DNA from: Lonsdalea britannica
GTDB lineage: Bacteria; Pseudomonadota; Gammaproteobacteria; Enterobacterales; Enterobacteriaceae
Direction of reading: 5' to 3'
Assembly: GCF_002111595.1 (NCBI RefSeq)
Contig: NZ_LUTN01000004.1
Coordinates: forward strand, 62,001 to 126,000
Length of the DNA stretch: 64,000 nucleotides
The position numbers and the translations under genes were made by a program. Position 1 is the stretch's first letter. Each line of letters starts with the position of its first letter. The notes under the pieces were generated by a model. The model did not search any database. It had not been told where the DNA came from and saw only the letters and a list, made by a program, of their open reading frames with translations. Positions 50,366 to 59,876 of the stretch are shown here, piece by piece.

Positions 50366-51931
50366 ATGGACGTCTTTACATCTTTTAGAAAACTTGCCAC
50401 TTTACACCCCACCGAAACAGTAGTGATACAAAATAATAAAAATATAATTTTTACCGAGCTGTTGGATTTGAGTGAAAAGGTAGCGGCGGGCTTAAAGCAG
50501 GACGGCATTAAAAAAGGCGATCGTATTTCTATCCATGTCGGTAACAAAATTGAGTTACTTGCCACTTATTATGCTTGCTTGAAAATTGGCGCCATTTTCG
50601 TTCCTATAAACTTAAAAATATCGGCTAACGAAGCAAAGAAATTGATACAACATAGTTCTTCTCGCCTCTATATTGGCGATGCCATTCGATTTCATGAAAT
50701 GGATAAAGAGATTGAGTCATGCCCTACCATTGAAAAGAAATGGATTATTGACCTCAGTCACAGCGATGAAAATCATCATACTCGCTCTTGGGATAACGTC
50801 ATTTCAAATGTCGTCCCCGATGATGCTGACGACCGACATACTGACGAAATCGCATCCCTATTTTATACTTCGGGTACGACAGGACAACCCAAAGGAATCG
50901 TCTATTCACAACAGACATTGGTCGATGCACTTAATTTAACCCAAGCGACAATAAATCCCACTTTAAAAAAAACAAACAACAAAAAAAATGTCATTGTTAG
51001 TTTGGTAGACCTAGCTAGTCCGTGGAGCATACTGATTACGCTAGCGGCGATTCAAAAAGGCTATACGGTATTATTGCTTCCGGAATCCAACATCAATGAG
51101 TTGGTCGAACTATTAAAAAAGAAAAATATCGCATGGATAGCCGGAACACCGTCAAACTTTCAGGCAGTGATCAACGTAGCGGAAAAACAGAATGCCCCAC
51201 TGAACCTTAGCGACACTGTTTGCGTCGTGGGTGGCGACGTATGTGGGACCGAACTCAGCCAACGCTTTCTTTCATGTTTTGGTTCTCGATTACAAAGCTC
51301 GTATGGACAAACGGAACTCGGTGGGCCGGTGATGTATCATCACGACCTTTGTGCATTCAATGAGCCCTCTATTGGCTGGGCCCTCCCCTCCGTTAAATTT
51401 CGAATCGAAAGCACCTCATCAGAGGGGAAGGGAGAACTTTTTATTCTTACCCCTGCAAAAGCAGTCGGTATTTGGAATGGGCATGATATTGACTGGTTCC
51501 CATCCGAACGATGGCTGGCAACAGGAGATATTGTTCAACAAGCACCAGATGGTCATTTGATTTTTATTGGCAGGAGAAAGGAACAAATCAAAATTGAGGG
51601 ATATCCTGTTTATCCAGTAGAAATTGAGCAAACACTTATTCAACATCAGGATATCTTCGCCGCCGTCGCCTTTAGTGTTCCCGATACTTTTTCAGGTGAA
51701 CGTATTATTGCATTGGTTCAAACAGCATCAGATAACACTCCTAGCGCCGAAAATTTATCAGAATTTTTATCTCATCACATTGCCAACTATAAACAGCCTT
51801 CTGAATATCTTTTCGTTCAAGACATCGCGCTAGCGACTATGGGAAAAATCAGCAGGCGGAAGTTATCGAATCAATACGAACAACTCAAAAATCAGGCAAT
51901 AAAGTACATAACCGTATCAACTCAAGCTTAA
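50366..51931 (+). CDS. stand-alone acyl-adenylating enzyme (AMP-dependent synthetase/ligase)
   Basis: 521 residues, ANL superfamily. Motifs run in order: the P-loop-like SLFYTSGTTGQPKGIVYSQQ (about 165-185), the acyl/aryl pocket motif SSYGQTELGG (about 311), the hinge and ribose contacts WLATGDIVQQAPDG and FIGRRKEQIKIEGYPVYPVE, and the C-terminal catalytic lysine in TMGKISRRKL. No carrier domain is fused, so the acyl-AMP must go to CoA or to a separate ACP. The N-terminus (HPTETVVIQNNKNIIFTELL) is closer to 4-coumarate/acyl-CoA ligase types than to NRPS modules. It is followed by the PKS in the same direction, which suggests that it activates a starter acid. Base composition is much more AT-rich than the PKS, pointing to a separate origin. 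Confidence 0.85.
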   Translation: MDVFTSFRKLATLHPTETVVIQNNKNIIFTELLDLSEKVAAGLKQDGIKKGDRISIHVGNKIELLATYYACLKIGAIFVPINLKISANEAKKLIQHSSSRLYIGDAIRFHEMDKEIESCPTIEKKWIIDLSHSDENHHTRSWDNVISNVVPDDADDRHTDEIASLFYTSGTTGQPKGIVYSQQTLVDALNLTQATINPTLKKTNNKKNVIVSLVDLASPWSILITLAAIQKGYTVLLLPESNINELVELLKKKNIAWIAGTPSNFQAVINVAEKQNAPLNLSDTVCVVGGDVCGTELSQRFLSCFGSRLQSSYGQTELGGPVMYHHDLCAFNEPSIGWALPSVKFRIESTSSEGKGELFILTPAKAVGIWNGHDIDWFPSERWLATGDIVQQAPDGHLIFIGRRKEQIKIEGYPVYPVEIEQTLIQHQDIFAAVAFSVPDTFSGERIIALVQTASDNTPSAENLSEFLSHHIANYKQPSEYLFVQDIALATMGKISRRKLSNQYEQLKNQAIKYITVSTQA

Positions 51932-52592
51932 GTGAACGGCGAAACTCATATTTTGCGTCGAAGTGAGATTGAGCTTAACGCTCATCCATTGTTATCAGAG
52001 CGGCACCGATACGCCTATGCCAGGGAAAGAGTCCCTTAGATAGGCGTCTTGAATGAAGACAGGAGTCAGCAAGTTGATAGAGGATTTACAGAAAATAGAC
52101 GATGGCTGACTCCCCGCCCTCTCATGGACTTAACGCGCCACAGTCATAAATTGGGGCTATCCGGTTAAAGTGAAAATTGCCAGACCTCAGCAATATCGAC
52201 AATGTTGGTAGAACCGATGCTCATCAGGAGCCCGGCACATCGGTGCACTGAAATGCACCCGGTGATGCATCAGCGCAAGACGCCTGACCATCATTTCGTG
52301 TTAACGCCTGAAAACCGTACTGGCCTCCGTTTTATCCCACTGCGCAGTCTGAATATTGCAACGCGGCTGAACGCTGCACGACGAGCGTGATGCTTTATCG
52401 CAGGACGCAAGAGTGAAAGAAAGCCCATGAGATTCTCGACAACTTATTGCTGCCACGCCTTATTTCTCATTTAGGCGATGCTGGCTGAAACGCCTTAGCA
52501 CTCATGAACAAGGAACGGAAACATCTTCAGTCCACCCCAATAGGGTCTAAGTCTGAATTGTCTAACGCCATGTCAACCAAGGAAGAAATGTC
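51932..52592 (+). other. spacer between acyl ligase and PKS
   Basis: 661 bp with no recognised gene. A 62-codon frame (52202-52390) has no known motif. Composition shifts here from the AT-rich ligase to the GC-richer PKS. The last 30 bp contain the PKS ribosome site (AAGGAAG). It could be the scar of a lost gene. Confidence 0.45.
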
Positions 52593-55500
52593 ATGATGTA
52601 CCGATCTGACAACAGCATTACGAAAAATACTGCCCCAACAGCAAACGGTGAAGACGCTACAGAGCCACGTCTTGTTGAAGCGTTACGCCAAAGTCTATTG
52701 CTCAACAAACAGTTGAAACAGCAAAATCAGTATTTAACCCAGGTTGCGCATGAGCCGATCGCCATTATTGCTATGGGCTGCCGTCTTCCCGGCGGCATCC
52801 ACTCGCCTGAACAGCTATGGCAACAATTATCCGATGGCAAGGAAACCATTGGCCCTTTCCCCACCGATCGGGGATGGGATATTGATGCGCTGTTTGCGCA
52901 GACGCCCAACCTCAAGGACATTGCGAAGAACTGGAAGGGGGGATTTCTGACTGACGCGGGCGGTTTTGACGCAAGTTTCTTTAAGATATCTGACCGTGAG
53001 GCTCTGGCGATGGATCCTCAGCAGCGAGTATTACTCGAAATCAGTTGGGAAATTCTGGAACGCGCTGGCATCGTTCCCGCCACACTGAAAAACAGCCAGA
53101 CCGGCGTTTTCATCGGCACAACACATAATGGCTATGTCAGTGATATTGAACGACGCAACCCAGCCGCCGACGGCTATCGTTTACAGGGCAGCCTGAGCAG
53201 CATCAGTTCAGGTCGTATTGCTTACGTACTGGGATTAAACGGTCCGGCGATCACATTGGATACGGCCTGTTCCGCCTCTCTTACAGCCATTCATCAAGCC
53301 ATTAATTCCCTAAGAAACAGGGAGTGTTCACTTGCCATCGCCGGCGGCGCGACGATTATGGCTTCGCCGGATGTTTTTGCCGAATTCACGCGTCAGGGCG
53401 GACTCGCCGCAGACGGAAGGTGTAAAGCCTTCTCCGACGCAGCGGATGGAACCGGCTTTTCCGAAGGGGCCGGCCTCATTTTGCTGGAAAGGCTTTCTGA
53501 TGCGGTGAAATCAAATCATACCGTTCTGGCCGTGATTCGAGGGAGCGCGCTCAACCAGGATGGCGCTAGCAACGGGCTAACCGCCCCCAGCAGTTCCGCG
53601 CAGGAACAGGTCATTCGCCAAGCGCTGAATAATGCGGAGCTGACCGTCTCCGAGATTGATGTCATCGAAGCTCACGGCACGGGGACTTCGCTCGGCGATC
53701 CCATTGAAGCCCACGCGCTGCTCAATACTTACGGTAAACATCGAACCGACGATCAACCGCTGTGGCTGGGATCTTTAAAATCCAACATTGGTCACGTGCA
53801 ACTCGCCGCTGGCGTCGCCAGTGTCATAAAAATGGTCTTGGCTCTCCAAAATAAGCAACTCCCCAAAACGCTGCATGCTGAGACACCGTCCTCCAAAATC
53901 GACTGGTCGCGCGGCAACATAAAGTTGCTGAATAGCGCCCGCCCTTGGCCTGATAACGAACGACCAAAACGCGCAGCGATTTCGGCATTTGGATTTTCCG
54001 GCACCAATGCGCACCTTATTCTCGAAGAAGCGCCCCCTATTTCGTTTTCAGCAGAGCCCGCAGACACTGAAAATACGTTTCCCGTTCCGGGCATTTCGCT
54101 GCCGCTGTCAGCGGCCTCACCTGAAGGATTATGCGCACAGGCCAGGCAACTTCGGTCGTGGATTATCCGGGAGGAAGCCCCCGATCTTAGCGCTGTCGCC
54201 TACTCGTTAGCCACCCACCGGACTCACTTTGACTACCGCGCCGTGGTAACCGCCGACAATTGCGACGGCATCCTCGACGCTCTCCAGGGGCTCGCCGAAA
54301 ATCGTTACGCTCCCGGCATCGCTCAAGGTATCCGCTCCCGGTCGGGCAACGTCGCGTTTCTCTTTACTGGACAAGGCGCCCAGTGGCCAACGATGGGGCA
54401 AGGATTGTATCGCCTGTCGCCCGTCTTCGCCCGAACGCTCGATGAAGTCTGTCATCACATCGACCCTTTGCTGCCCCAACCGCTGAAAACCGTCATGTTC
54501 GCAGAAAAGGACACCCCGGACGCGGCGCTGTTGCATCGAACTGATTTTACCCAGGCGGCTCTTTTCGCTTTCGAGGTCGCCTTATGCCGGACCGTCATGC
54601 ATCTTGGCGTACTTCCGGATGTGATGGTCGGTCACTCCATCGGCGAGATCGCCGCCGCCCATATCGCCGGCGTATTCAATCTGGCTGATGCCGCGACCTT
54701 TGTCGCCACTCGGGGGAGACTGATGCAGTCTATCGCCGCCGACGGCACCATGGTGGCGATCGAAGTCAGCGAAACAGACATCGCCACGTCGCTTGAGGGA
54801 CATGAAGACCACGTCGCGGTTGCCGCAGTGAATACACCATCCTCTGTCGTGATATCGGGCGACACAAATAGTGTGTTGAACATCGCCGAAGAGTGGCACG
54901 ATCGCGGTTATCGCACACACCGATTGAAAACCAGCCACGCATTTCATTCCCCCCACATCGATAGCATCATCGATGATTTACACGGCATGCTTTCAACACT
55001 GACACTTCATGCGCCCGCTATTTCGATCGTCTCCACGGTGACCGGCACGCAGCTTTCCAATGAACAAGCCTGCTCCGCTGAATATTGGGCGAATCAGGCG
55101 CGTCGTGCGGTGCGCTTCGACGCCGCCATCCAATGGCTACAGACACACAATACCGTTGTCTCGCTGGAAGTCGGCCCCGACGGCGTACTGACGGCATTAG
55201 GGCGTTCCTCTGCCGCAACAACAGCATCCGATCAGCTCTCCGCCGTGGTATGGGTCGCTTCCTTGCGCAAGGATCGGGAAGAATCGCGTCCCTTTTTCGC
55301 CGCATTGGCGCAGTTGTACGCGCAGGGACAACCGCTGGACTGGACGAAATTACTTCCCCCGGCTCCGCCCGTCACGCTGCCCACTTATCCATTTCAGCAG
55401 CGCCGGTATTGGTTGCAAGCCCCACAGGGACAGGCGACATTCGACGGTGGGCTCTTCACGGTTAACCATCCGTTCCTGCATGCGGGTATCAGTCTCGCTA

Positions 55501-57689
55501 ATCAACAAGGCTGGATTTTCACCGGTCAGCTGGATGCGGCGAAGCAGCCGTGGTTATTGGAACACGTTGTTGGCGATGTCGCCGCCGTCGCCGGTACTGT
55601 GACGGCCGAATTGATGTTGTTCATCGGGGAACGGATCGGCTGCCAGCGCATGGACGATCTCTCTCTGCACACGATTTTACCGCTGGAGAGACAAGCCCCC
55701 GCTCACATCCAATTGCAAATCGGCGAACAGGATGCAAGTGGGGGACGCCAGGCCGAGGCCTATTTCTATATTCCCGATCCCACACAACCCTCAGACCTGA
55801 CGCCTGCGTGGCAACGCTATGCGACGTGCCACCTCGTGCCAGATAACACAGCGACGCCTGAATGGCCGGATTTACATTCGCCAAACTGGCCGCCAGCAAA
55901 TGCCGAACCGGTTGATTTCAGCCCTTTGTATGAACAACTTGCTGAAAAAGGCGTCGTGCTCGGTGACTCTTTTCAACAGCTGACCCACGTCTGGGAATAT
56001 AACGACAACCTCTATGTCGAAGCGACGCTGCCCCCGATCCAGGGCGAACAGGGAGAGGATTTCATCCTGCATCCCACCATATTAGACGCGGGCCTGCAGG
56101 CGGCATTAATCGAAAAGCTAGACGTTGAGACGGATAACCATCAGCCCCGTTTACTTTTCTTCCTGAGCGGGATACGGCCTTACGCCAAGAAAGTACAACA
56201 TCTGAGGGGACACTTGGTTCGTAAACCCTCCACATCAAGCGCTTTGGGCTACCGTGAGTATTCATTACGACTCGCCGATGATACCGGGCGTGCTGTCGCC
56301 GTCGTTGACTCAATGATATTGAAATCGTCAAGTGCACAGCAGAACCGCTCACCACAACGACCTCCTTTTTATCGTCTGCTCTGGCGTGAGGTTGAACCCA
56401 TGGCGTCTCCTACGACTTCGGTCAAGCCTCTGTGGATTACTCAGCAGGAGACACGACTGCCCTGTTTATCCGATATCACGAAGGAAAAATCTCCCCATGC
56501 TGTCTACGCGGATATTCATCATGCATTGGAGTCCTTCGTTCCCGAGCCGGAATATGTGGCGATATTGATCGCACCAAAAGCTGACAACGGCGATACCTTT
56601 ATCGATCACAATCCGACACACCATGTGCTCAGCGCCCTGCAAGCATGGTTGAAAGACACTCGAACCACCAACACGCCTCTGGTTGTGGTGACGCAAGGCG
56701 CGGTAGCAACCCGCGAAGATGAGGGCGTCCCCCATCTCGCGCAATCTCCGATCTGGGGCTTAGTCCGCACAGCGCAGCTTGAGTATCCTGGCCGCTTCTT
56801 CCTGCTCGATATTGACGATATTGAAAGCACGCCATGGTCATTGATAAGTACGGCTATTGATGCGCTTCCCCATACGCTGCAACTCGCGTTACGCGCCGGA
56901 GAAATACGCGCTCCACGCTTGAGAAAAGCGGCTGCCGACGGCGATCTTTCCGCTCATAATCACACTGACCCGCAGGAAAGCGTCTGCCGCAACCTTAATC
57001 CGGACGGCACTGTGTTGATTACGGGCGGCACAGGCGCACTTGGCAAGACTGCCGCCAGACATTTAGTGGAGCGCCACGGCGTTCGCCATCTACTGCTGGC
57101 GAACCGGCGTGGGGCAGAAGCGCCGGGAACCGATGCATTGCTTGAAGAACTTACCGAGCTTGGCGCGCAGGTTACGCTCATCGCTTGCGATGTGGCCGAC
57201 CCGAAGGCGGTGGAATCATTGCTAAACGCTATACCCGAAACGCACCCGCTGACGGCGATTATTCACACGGCCGGTACCGTGGATACCGCAACGCTAGACA
57301 ACATGACGGCAGAGCAAGTCGACAGTGTTCTACAATCAAAAGCCGTTTCTGCCTGGAACCTGCACCAACTCACCCTGAATAACGATCTTTCGGCATTCGT
57401 ACTCTACTCTTCCGCGGTCAGTATTCTTCCGCAAAAGGCACAGGGTAACTACGCCGCCGCCAACGCTTTTCTGGACGCCCTCGCGCATTACCGACGCCAT
57501 CTCGGCTTGCCTGCATCAGCAATGGCCTGGGGAATGTGGCTGAACGCTCGGAGATGGGGGAACAACTTGGCAACGACGATATCCAACGTATTATCGACAC
57601 CGGTCAAAATCCGCTCTCACGCACGCAAGGATTGGCATTCCTTGACACCGTTGTCGGCACGGACGTCATCGAACACGCACCGTTACTGA
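52593..57689 (+). CDS. single-module type I polyketide synthase, docking-KS-AT-DH-KR part (frame broken after KR)
   Basis: 1698 residues as read. Residues about 25-50 form a coiled-coil docking segment (RLVEALRQSLLLNKQLKQQN) like those of actinomycete PKS modules. Next is a ketosynthase with Cys226 in DTACSASLTA and His in EAHGTGTSLGDP and KSNIGHVQLAAG. The acyltransferase has Ser682 in GHSIGEIAAAH and HAFH at 782-785, the malonyl-CoA type. The dehydratase has His991 in EHVVGDVAAVAG (the usual Pro of HxxxGxxxxP is Ala) and Asp1165 in LDAGLQ. The ketoreductase has an NADPH loop GGTGALG at 1478-1484 and Tyr1620 in GNYAAANAF. The family frame continues after AWGMW (Trp1649) into the next feature; the last 49 residues here are out-of-frame. 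No enoylreductase or methyltransferase is present. Confidence 0.9.
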   Translation: MMYRSDNSITKNTAPTANGEDATEPRLVEALRQSLLLNKQLKQQNQYLTQVAHEPIAIIAMGCRLPGGIHSPEQLWQQLSDGKETIGPFPTDRGWDIDALFAQTPNLKDIAKNWKGGFLTDAGGFDASFFKISDREALAMDPQQRVLLEISWEILERAGIVPATLKNSQTGVFIGTTHNGYVSDIERRNPAADGYRLQGSLSSISSGRIAYVLGLNGPAITLDTACSASLTAIHQAINSLRNRECSLAIAGGATIMASPDVFAEFTRQGGLAADGRCKAFSDAADGTGFSEGAGLILLERLSDAVKSNHTVLAVIRGSALNQDGASNGLTAPSSSAQEQVIRQALNNAELTVSEIDVIEAHGTGTSLGDPIEAHALLNTYGKHRTDDQPLWLGSLKSNIGHVQLAAGVASVIKMVLALQNKQLPKTLHAETPSSKIDWSRGNIKLLNSARPWPDNERPKRAAISAFGFSGTNAHLILEEAPPISFSAEPADTENTFPVPGISLPLSAASPEGLCAQARQLRSWIIREEAPDLSAVAYSLATHRTHFDYRAVVTADNCDGILDALQGLAENRYAPGIAQGIRSRSGNVAFLFTGQGAQWPTMGQGLYRLSPVFARTLDEVCHHIDPLLPQPLKTVMFAEKDTPDAALLHRTDFTQAALFAFEVALCRTVMHLGVLPDVMVGHSIGEIAAAHIAGVFNLADAATFVATRGRLMQSIAADGTMVAIEVSETDIATSLEGHEDHVAVAAVNTPSSVVISGDTNSVLNIAEEWHDRGYRTHRLKTSHAFHSPHIDSIIDDLHGMLSTLTLHAPAISIVSTVTGTQLSNEQACSAEYWANQARRAVRFDAAIQWLQTHNTVVSLEVGPDGVLTALGRSSAATTASDQLSAVVWVASLRKDREESRPFFAALAQLYAQGQPLDWTKLLPPAPPVTLPTYPFQQRRYWLQAPQGQATFDGGLFTVNHPFLHAGISLANQQGWIFTGQLDAAKQPWLLEHVVGDVAAVAGTVTAELMLFIGERIGCQRMDDLSLHTILPLERQAPAHIQLQIGEQDASGGRQAEAYFYIPDPTQPSDLTPAWQRYATCHLVPDNTATPEWPDLHSPNWPPANAEPVDFSPLYEQLAEKGVVLGDSFQQLTHVWEYNDNLYVEATLPPIQGEQGEDFILHPTILDAGLQAALIEKLDVETDNHQPRLLFFLSGIRPYAKKVQHLRGHLVRKPSTSSALGYREYSLRLADDTGRAVAVVDSMILKSSSAQQNRSPQRPPFYRLLWREVEPMASPTTSVKPLWITQQETRLPCLSDITKEKSPHAVYADIHHALESFVPEPEYVAILIAPKADNGDTFIDHNPTHHVLSALQAWLKDTRTTNTPLVVVTQGAVATREDEGVPHLAQSPIWGLVRTAQLEYPGRFFLLDIDDIESTPWSLISTAIDALPHTLQLALRAGEIRAPRLRKAAADGDLSAHNHTDPQESVCRNLNPDGTVLITGGTGALGKTAARHLVERHGVRHLLLANRRGAEAPGTDALLEELTELGAQVTLIACDVADPKAVESLLNAIPETHPLTAIIHTAGTVDTATLDNMTAEQVDSVLQSKAVSAWNLHQLTLNNDLSAFVLYSSAVSILPQKAQGNYAAANAFLDALAHYRRHLGLPASAMAWGMWLNARRWGNNLATTISNVLSTPVKIRSHARKDWHSLTPLSARTSSNTHRY

Positions 57690-58969
57690 TACCGGCGCGT
57701 TTGAATCTGGAAGCACTACGCGATCAAAACTCCCCCTCACTTCTCACGGAGGTGCTACCGCGTCGATCAACATCCCAGAGCTCCCCGGCTCTCTCACTGC
57801 AACTCGCTGACATGCCTGAGGCAGAAAGACTGTCTTATATGCTTAACGTGATTATTCAATACGCGGGCGAAGTCCTGAACCATCCCGACCCGAAATCCAT
57901 AAGACGCGACGAGGAATTTATCTCACTCGGATTTGACTCTCTTACTTCGGTGGAAATGGGCAGTCGCCTCTCACTGTCGCTTGGGGTTCGTCTCCCAGCC
58001 ACAGCAATTTTTGAGCATCCAACACCACACGCATTGGCCCAATTCTTACTCAACTTGGCGTTCAAGAAAACGCAAGAATCTTCAGAAGAACCACAAATTG
58101 AGCAGCAGAAAAACAAAGGAGGCCTCTTTGAGCTTCTGCGAAAAGCCGTAGAGCAAGGCATGACGAATGATGGGCTGAGTGTGCTGGCAGGCGCTGCGCG
58201 CCTTCGTGAGCATTTCTCGCATTTGCAGCATGACCAGTATGCCCCTGAGGGGGTATGGCTGAGTCGAGATCGAGAAAAACCGCTGCTGATTTGCCTGAAC
58301 TCATTCATCCCGGCCGCCGCTAACTTAACCTACCAGCGCTTGAACTCAGCGTTGTGCGATCGGTACAGCCTATTGACTATCCCCTTACCCGGATATGATG
58401 CATTTCCCCTACCGGCAACCGACTATGCGGCGGCGGCGGCGCTCGCCACGGCGGTGGAACGAGGCGCGGAAGGTCGCGACTTTACTCTGGTCGGCTTCTC
58501 AACAGGCGGGCTCGTCGCCCACGCCGTAGCACATCAGCTGGAAGCGAGAGGTCGGCAGGCCACATCCGTCGTGTTAATCGACAGCTTCCCGCCTTCGGCC
58601 ATGAGTGAGGACGCGATGGGAGATGTGCTGGAAACCTGGTTCGCTGCAAAAGGGGAATTCTGGACAGGCGAGGACAATGCGATGATGGCGATGTCTTGGT
58701 ATCTCGAACTCTTCGGCCTTCAGTGGACTCCCGCTCATTTGAAAACGCCGACATTGATGCTCCAGGCCGCGAATTACCCTGCGTCTGCACAGCCCGCATT
58801 GTGGGCAAATGAATGGCCCAATCTGCTGAAAAGCGTCATCACGCCGGGAAGCCACTTCGAACTGCTGACGGAACATGTCGCCGAAACGGCTGAAAATTTG
58901 TCCGCACTGCTAAGCGATTCCACGTCAAAAACTCGTGGAAAAAAGGGGAAGGCCAACCACAAACAATAG
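57536..58969 (+). CDS. PKS C-terminal part: acyl carrier protein and thioesterase (continuation after one-base frameshift)
   Basis: This frame opens with AERSEMGEQLGNDD, which normally follows AWGxW at the KR end. One G is missing at 57538-57539 (expected ATG TGG GCT GAA, found ATGTGGCTGAA). With it restored the PKS is a single 2125-residue protein. The carrier serine is in EFISLGFDSLTSVEMGSRL (57938-57940), then a Lys/Gln-rich linker, then an alpha/beta-hydrolase thioesterase with GxSxG in LVGFSTGGLVAHAVA and His in PGSHFELLTEHV. The thioesterase would release the product as an acid or lactone. Independent translation from the GTG at 57536 is conceivable but I see no ribosome site, so an interrupted or mis-sequenced PKS is more likely. 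Confidence 0.88.
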   Translation: MAERSEMGEQLGNDDIQRIIDTGQNPLSRTQGLAFLDTVVGTDVIEHAPLLIPARLNLEALRDQNSPSLLTEVLPRRSTSQSSPALSLQLADMPEAERLSYMLNVIIQYAGEVLNHPDPKSIRRDEEFISLGFDSLTSVEMGSRLSLSLGVRLPATAIFEHPTPHALAQFLLNLAFKKTQESSEEPQIEQQKNKGGLFELLRKAVEQGMTNDGLSVLAGAARLREHFSHLQHDQYAPEGVWLSRDREKPLLICLNSFIPAAANLTYQRLNSALCDRYSLLTIPLPGYDAFPLPATDYAAAAALATAVERGAEGRDFTLVGFSTGGLVAHAVAHQLEARGRQATSVVLIDSFPPSAMSEDAMGDVLETWFAAKGEFWTGEDNAMMAMSWYLELFGLQWTPAHLKTPTLMLQAANYPASAQPALWANEWPNLLKSVITPGSHFELLTEHVAETAENLSALLSDSTSKTRGKKGKANHKQ

Positions 58970-59060
58970 CGAAAGAGGCGCGAGTCGAAACAGCTATCGA
59001 AATCTAGTGATATGTCGAAAATGCATTCGGTATCGCCGTGATTTTTGCAGGAGGATGACC

Positions 59061-59465
59061 CTAATTGAAGCGCCCGACCTTGCAGGGCGCGCTCATAAAA
59101 TCGCTCCCGACGGCGATGATAAAAGGGTCTACCGGCCTGCCACCCGTCACTGCACCCGCTGTGCTGTCGCTACTCACCCCCGCCGCAATCCCTGACGCCA
59201 GCGTCGCCAATGCGCTCAGGTTGTCTTTCTGTTGCGACGTCAGCTCTTTACTGTCCGATGTGCCGTACAATACCAAAGCTATCGCAGGAGCCGCCAACTC
59301 GCCTGTCGCCGCGCCTATGGTTCCCGCAGTGCCATTGCCACCGCTCAGCTCCGCTATCACGCCTCCCAGTATCGCATGTGCCATCAGGTTGTTCAGCTTC
59401 TGCGTTTCCGTCAGCGTGCTGTAATCCGTGTTATCCGTGGAGATTTCCTTCACCTTAACCGCCAC
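59061..59465 (-). pseudogene. orphan CdiA pretoxin fragment
   Basis: A 134-residue frame whose first 105 residues match the pretoxin region of the cdiA gene 2.3 kb away (EISTDNTDYSTLTETQKLNN, LMAHAILGGVIAELSGGNGT, LATLASGIAAGVSSDSTAG). It departs just before the GAQAGKNAVENN block and ends GGRPVDPFIIAVGSDFMS. It has no secretion signal, no VENN motif and no recognisable toxin. Orphan cdiA-CT modules downstream of cdi loci serve as donors for toxin switching; this one looks like a truncated relic. Confidence 0.8.
59143..59453. repeat. 311-bp direct repeat, copy A (orphan cdiA)
   Basis: Alignable without gaps to 61444-61754, beginning CCCGTCACTGCACCCGC and ending TTTCCTTCAC in both. The copies differ by scattered substitutions only. 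They mark the boundaries of a recombining pretoxin block. Confidence 0.85.
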
Positions 59466-59672
59466 TGGAACGGCCGATTCGGGTTATTAGCCAGTTACCT
59501 AGCTGCAAGAAAAAGCCGGTATCAGAGATGCTCGGCGCCGTGATGACTCTGGCAAAAAAGGCAGGAACGAACGGTTAATAAAAGGACATGATTTTTAACG
59601 CGCCAGCAATGAGTTCTCACCTCACTGCCGACGCTCACCACAGGCAACTAAAGAGTATAGTTACTATGGCTG

Positions 59673-59876
59673 ATGCACATCATCAGTCAGAACCCTCCCC
59701 CCCAAGCCCACAAAAGCATTGTTGGCTATTGTCCCAACGGCGGCAGACCCAACCCGCTGCCGCAACTGACCCTCAAGGGACGCTGGCTGGAGCCGCTGGG
59801 ATTTACCACCGGCCAGAAGATCGAGGTGATCACCGGACCCGGACAGTTGATTATCCGACTGGATGATAAAAGATAA
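59673..59876 (+). CDS. symE: SymE-like toxin family protein, uncertain 5' end
   Basis: 67 residues. The C-terminal 40 (NPLPQLTLKGRWLEPLGFTT, GQKIEVITGPGQLIIRLDD) match the SymE AbrB-fold domain (LTLKGxWLxxxGFxxGxxVxV). E. coli SymE is an SOS-induced nucleoid- or RNA-targeting toxin repressed by an antisense RNA. An upstream frame (ATG at 59666, MADAHHQSEPSPPSPQ) looks like a genuine SymE start but is shifted relative to the domain across a run of seven C, so a frame break here is possible. SymE-like genes are common beside cdi and rhs toxin modules. Confidence 0.65.
   Translation: MHIISQNPPPQAHKSIVGYCPNGGRPNPLPQLTLKGRWLEPLGFTTGQKIEVITGPGQLIIRLDDKR

Noticed and set aside
57530..57545. Programmed ribosomal frameshift joining the two PKS parts
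   Set aside because: There is no slippery heptamer or downstream structure, and eight other genes show the same kind of one-base loss, so a common error or mutation process explains it better.
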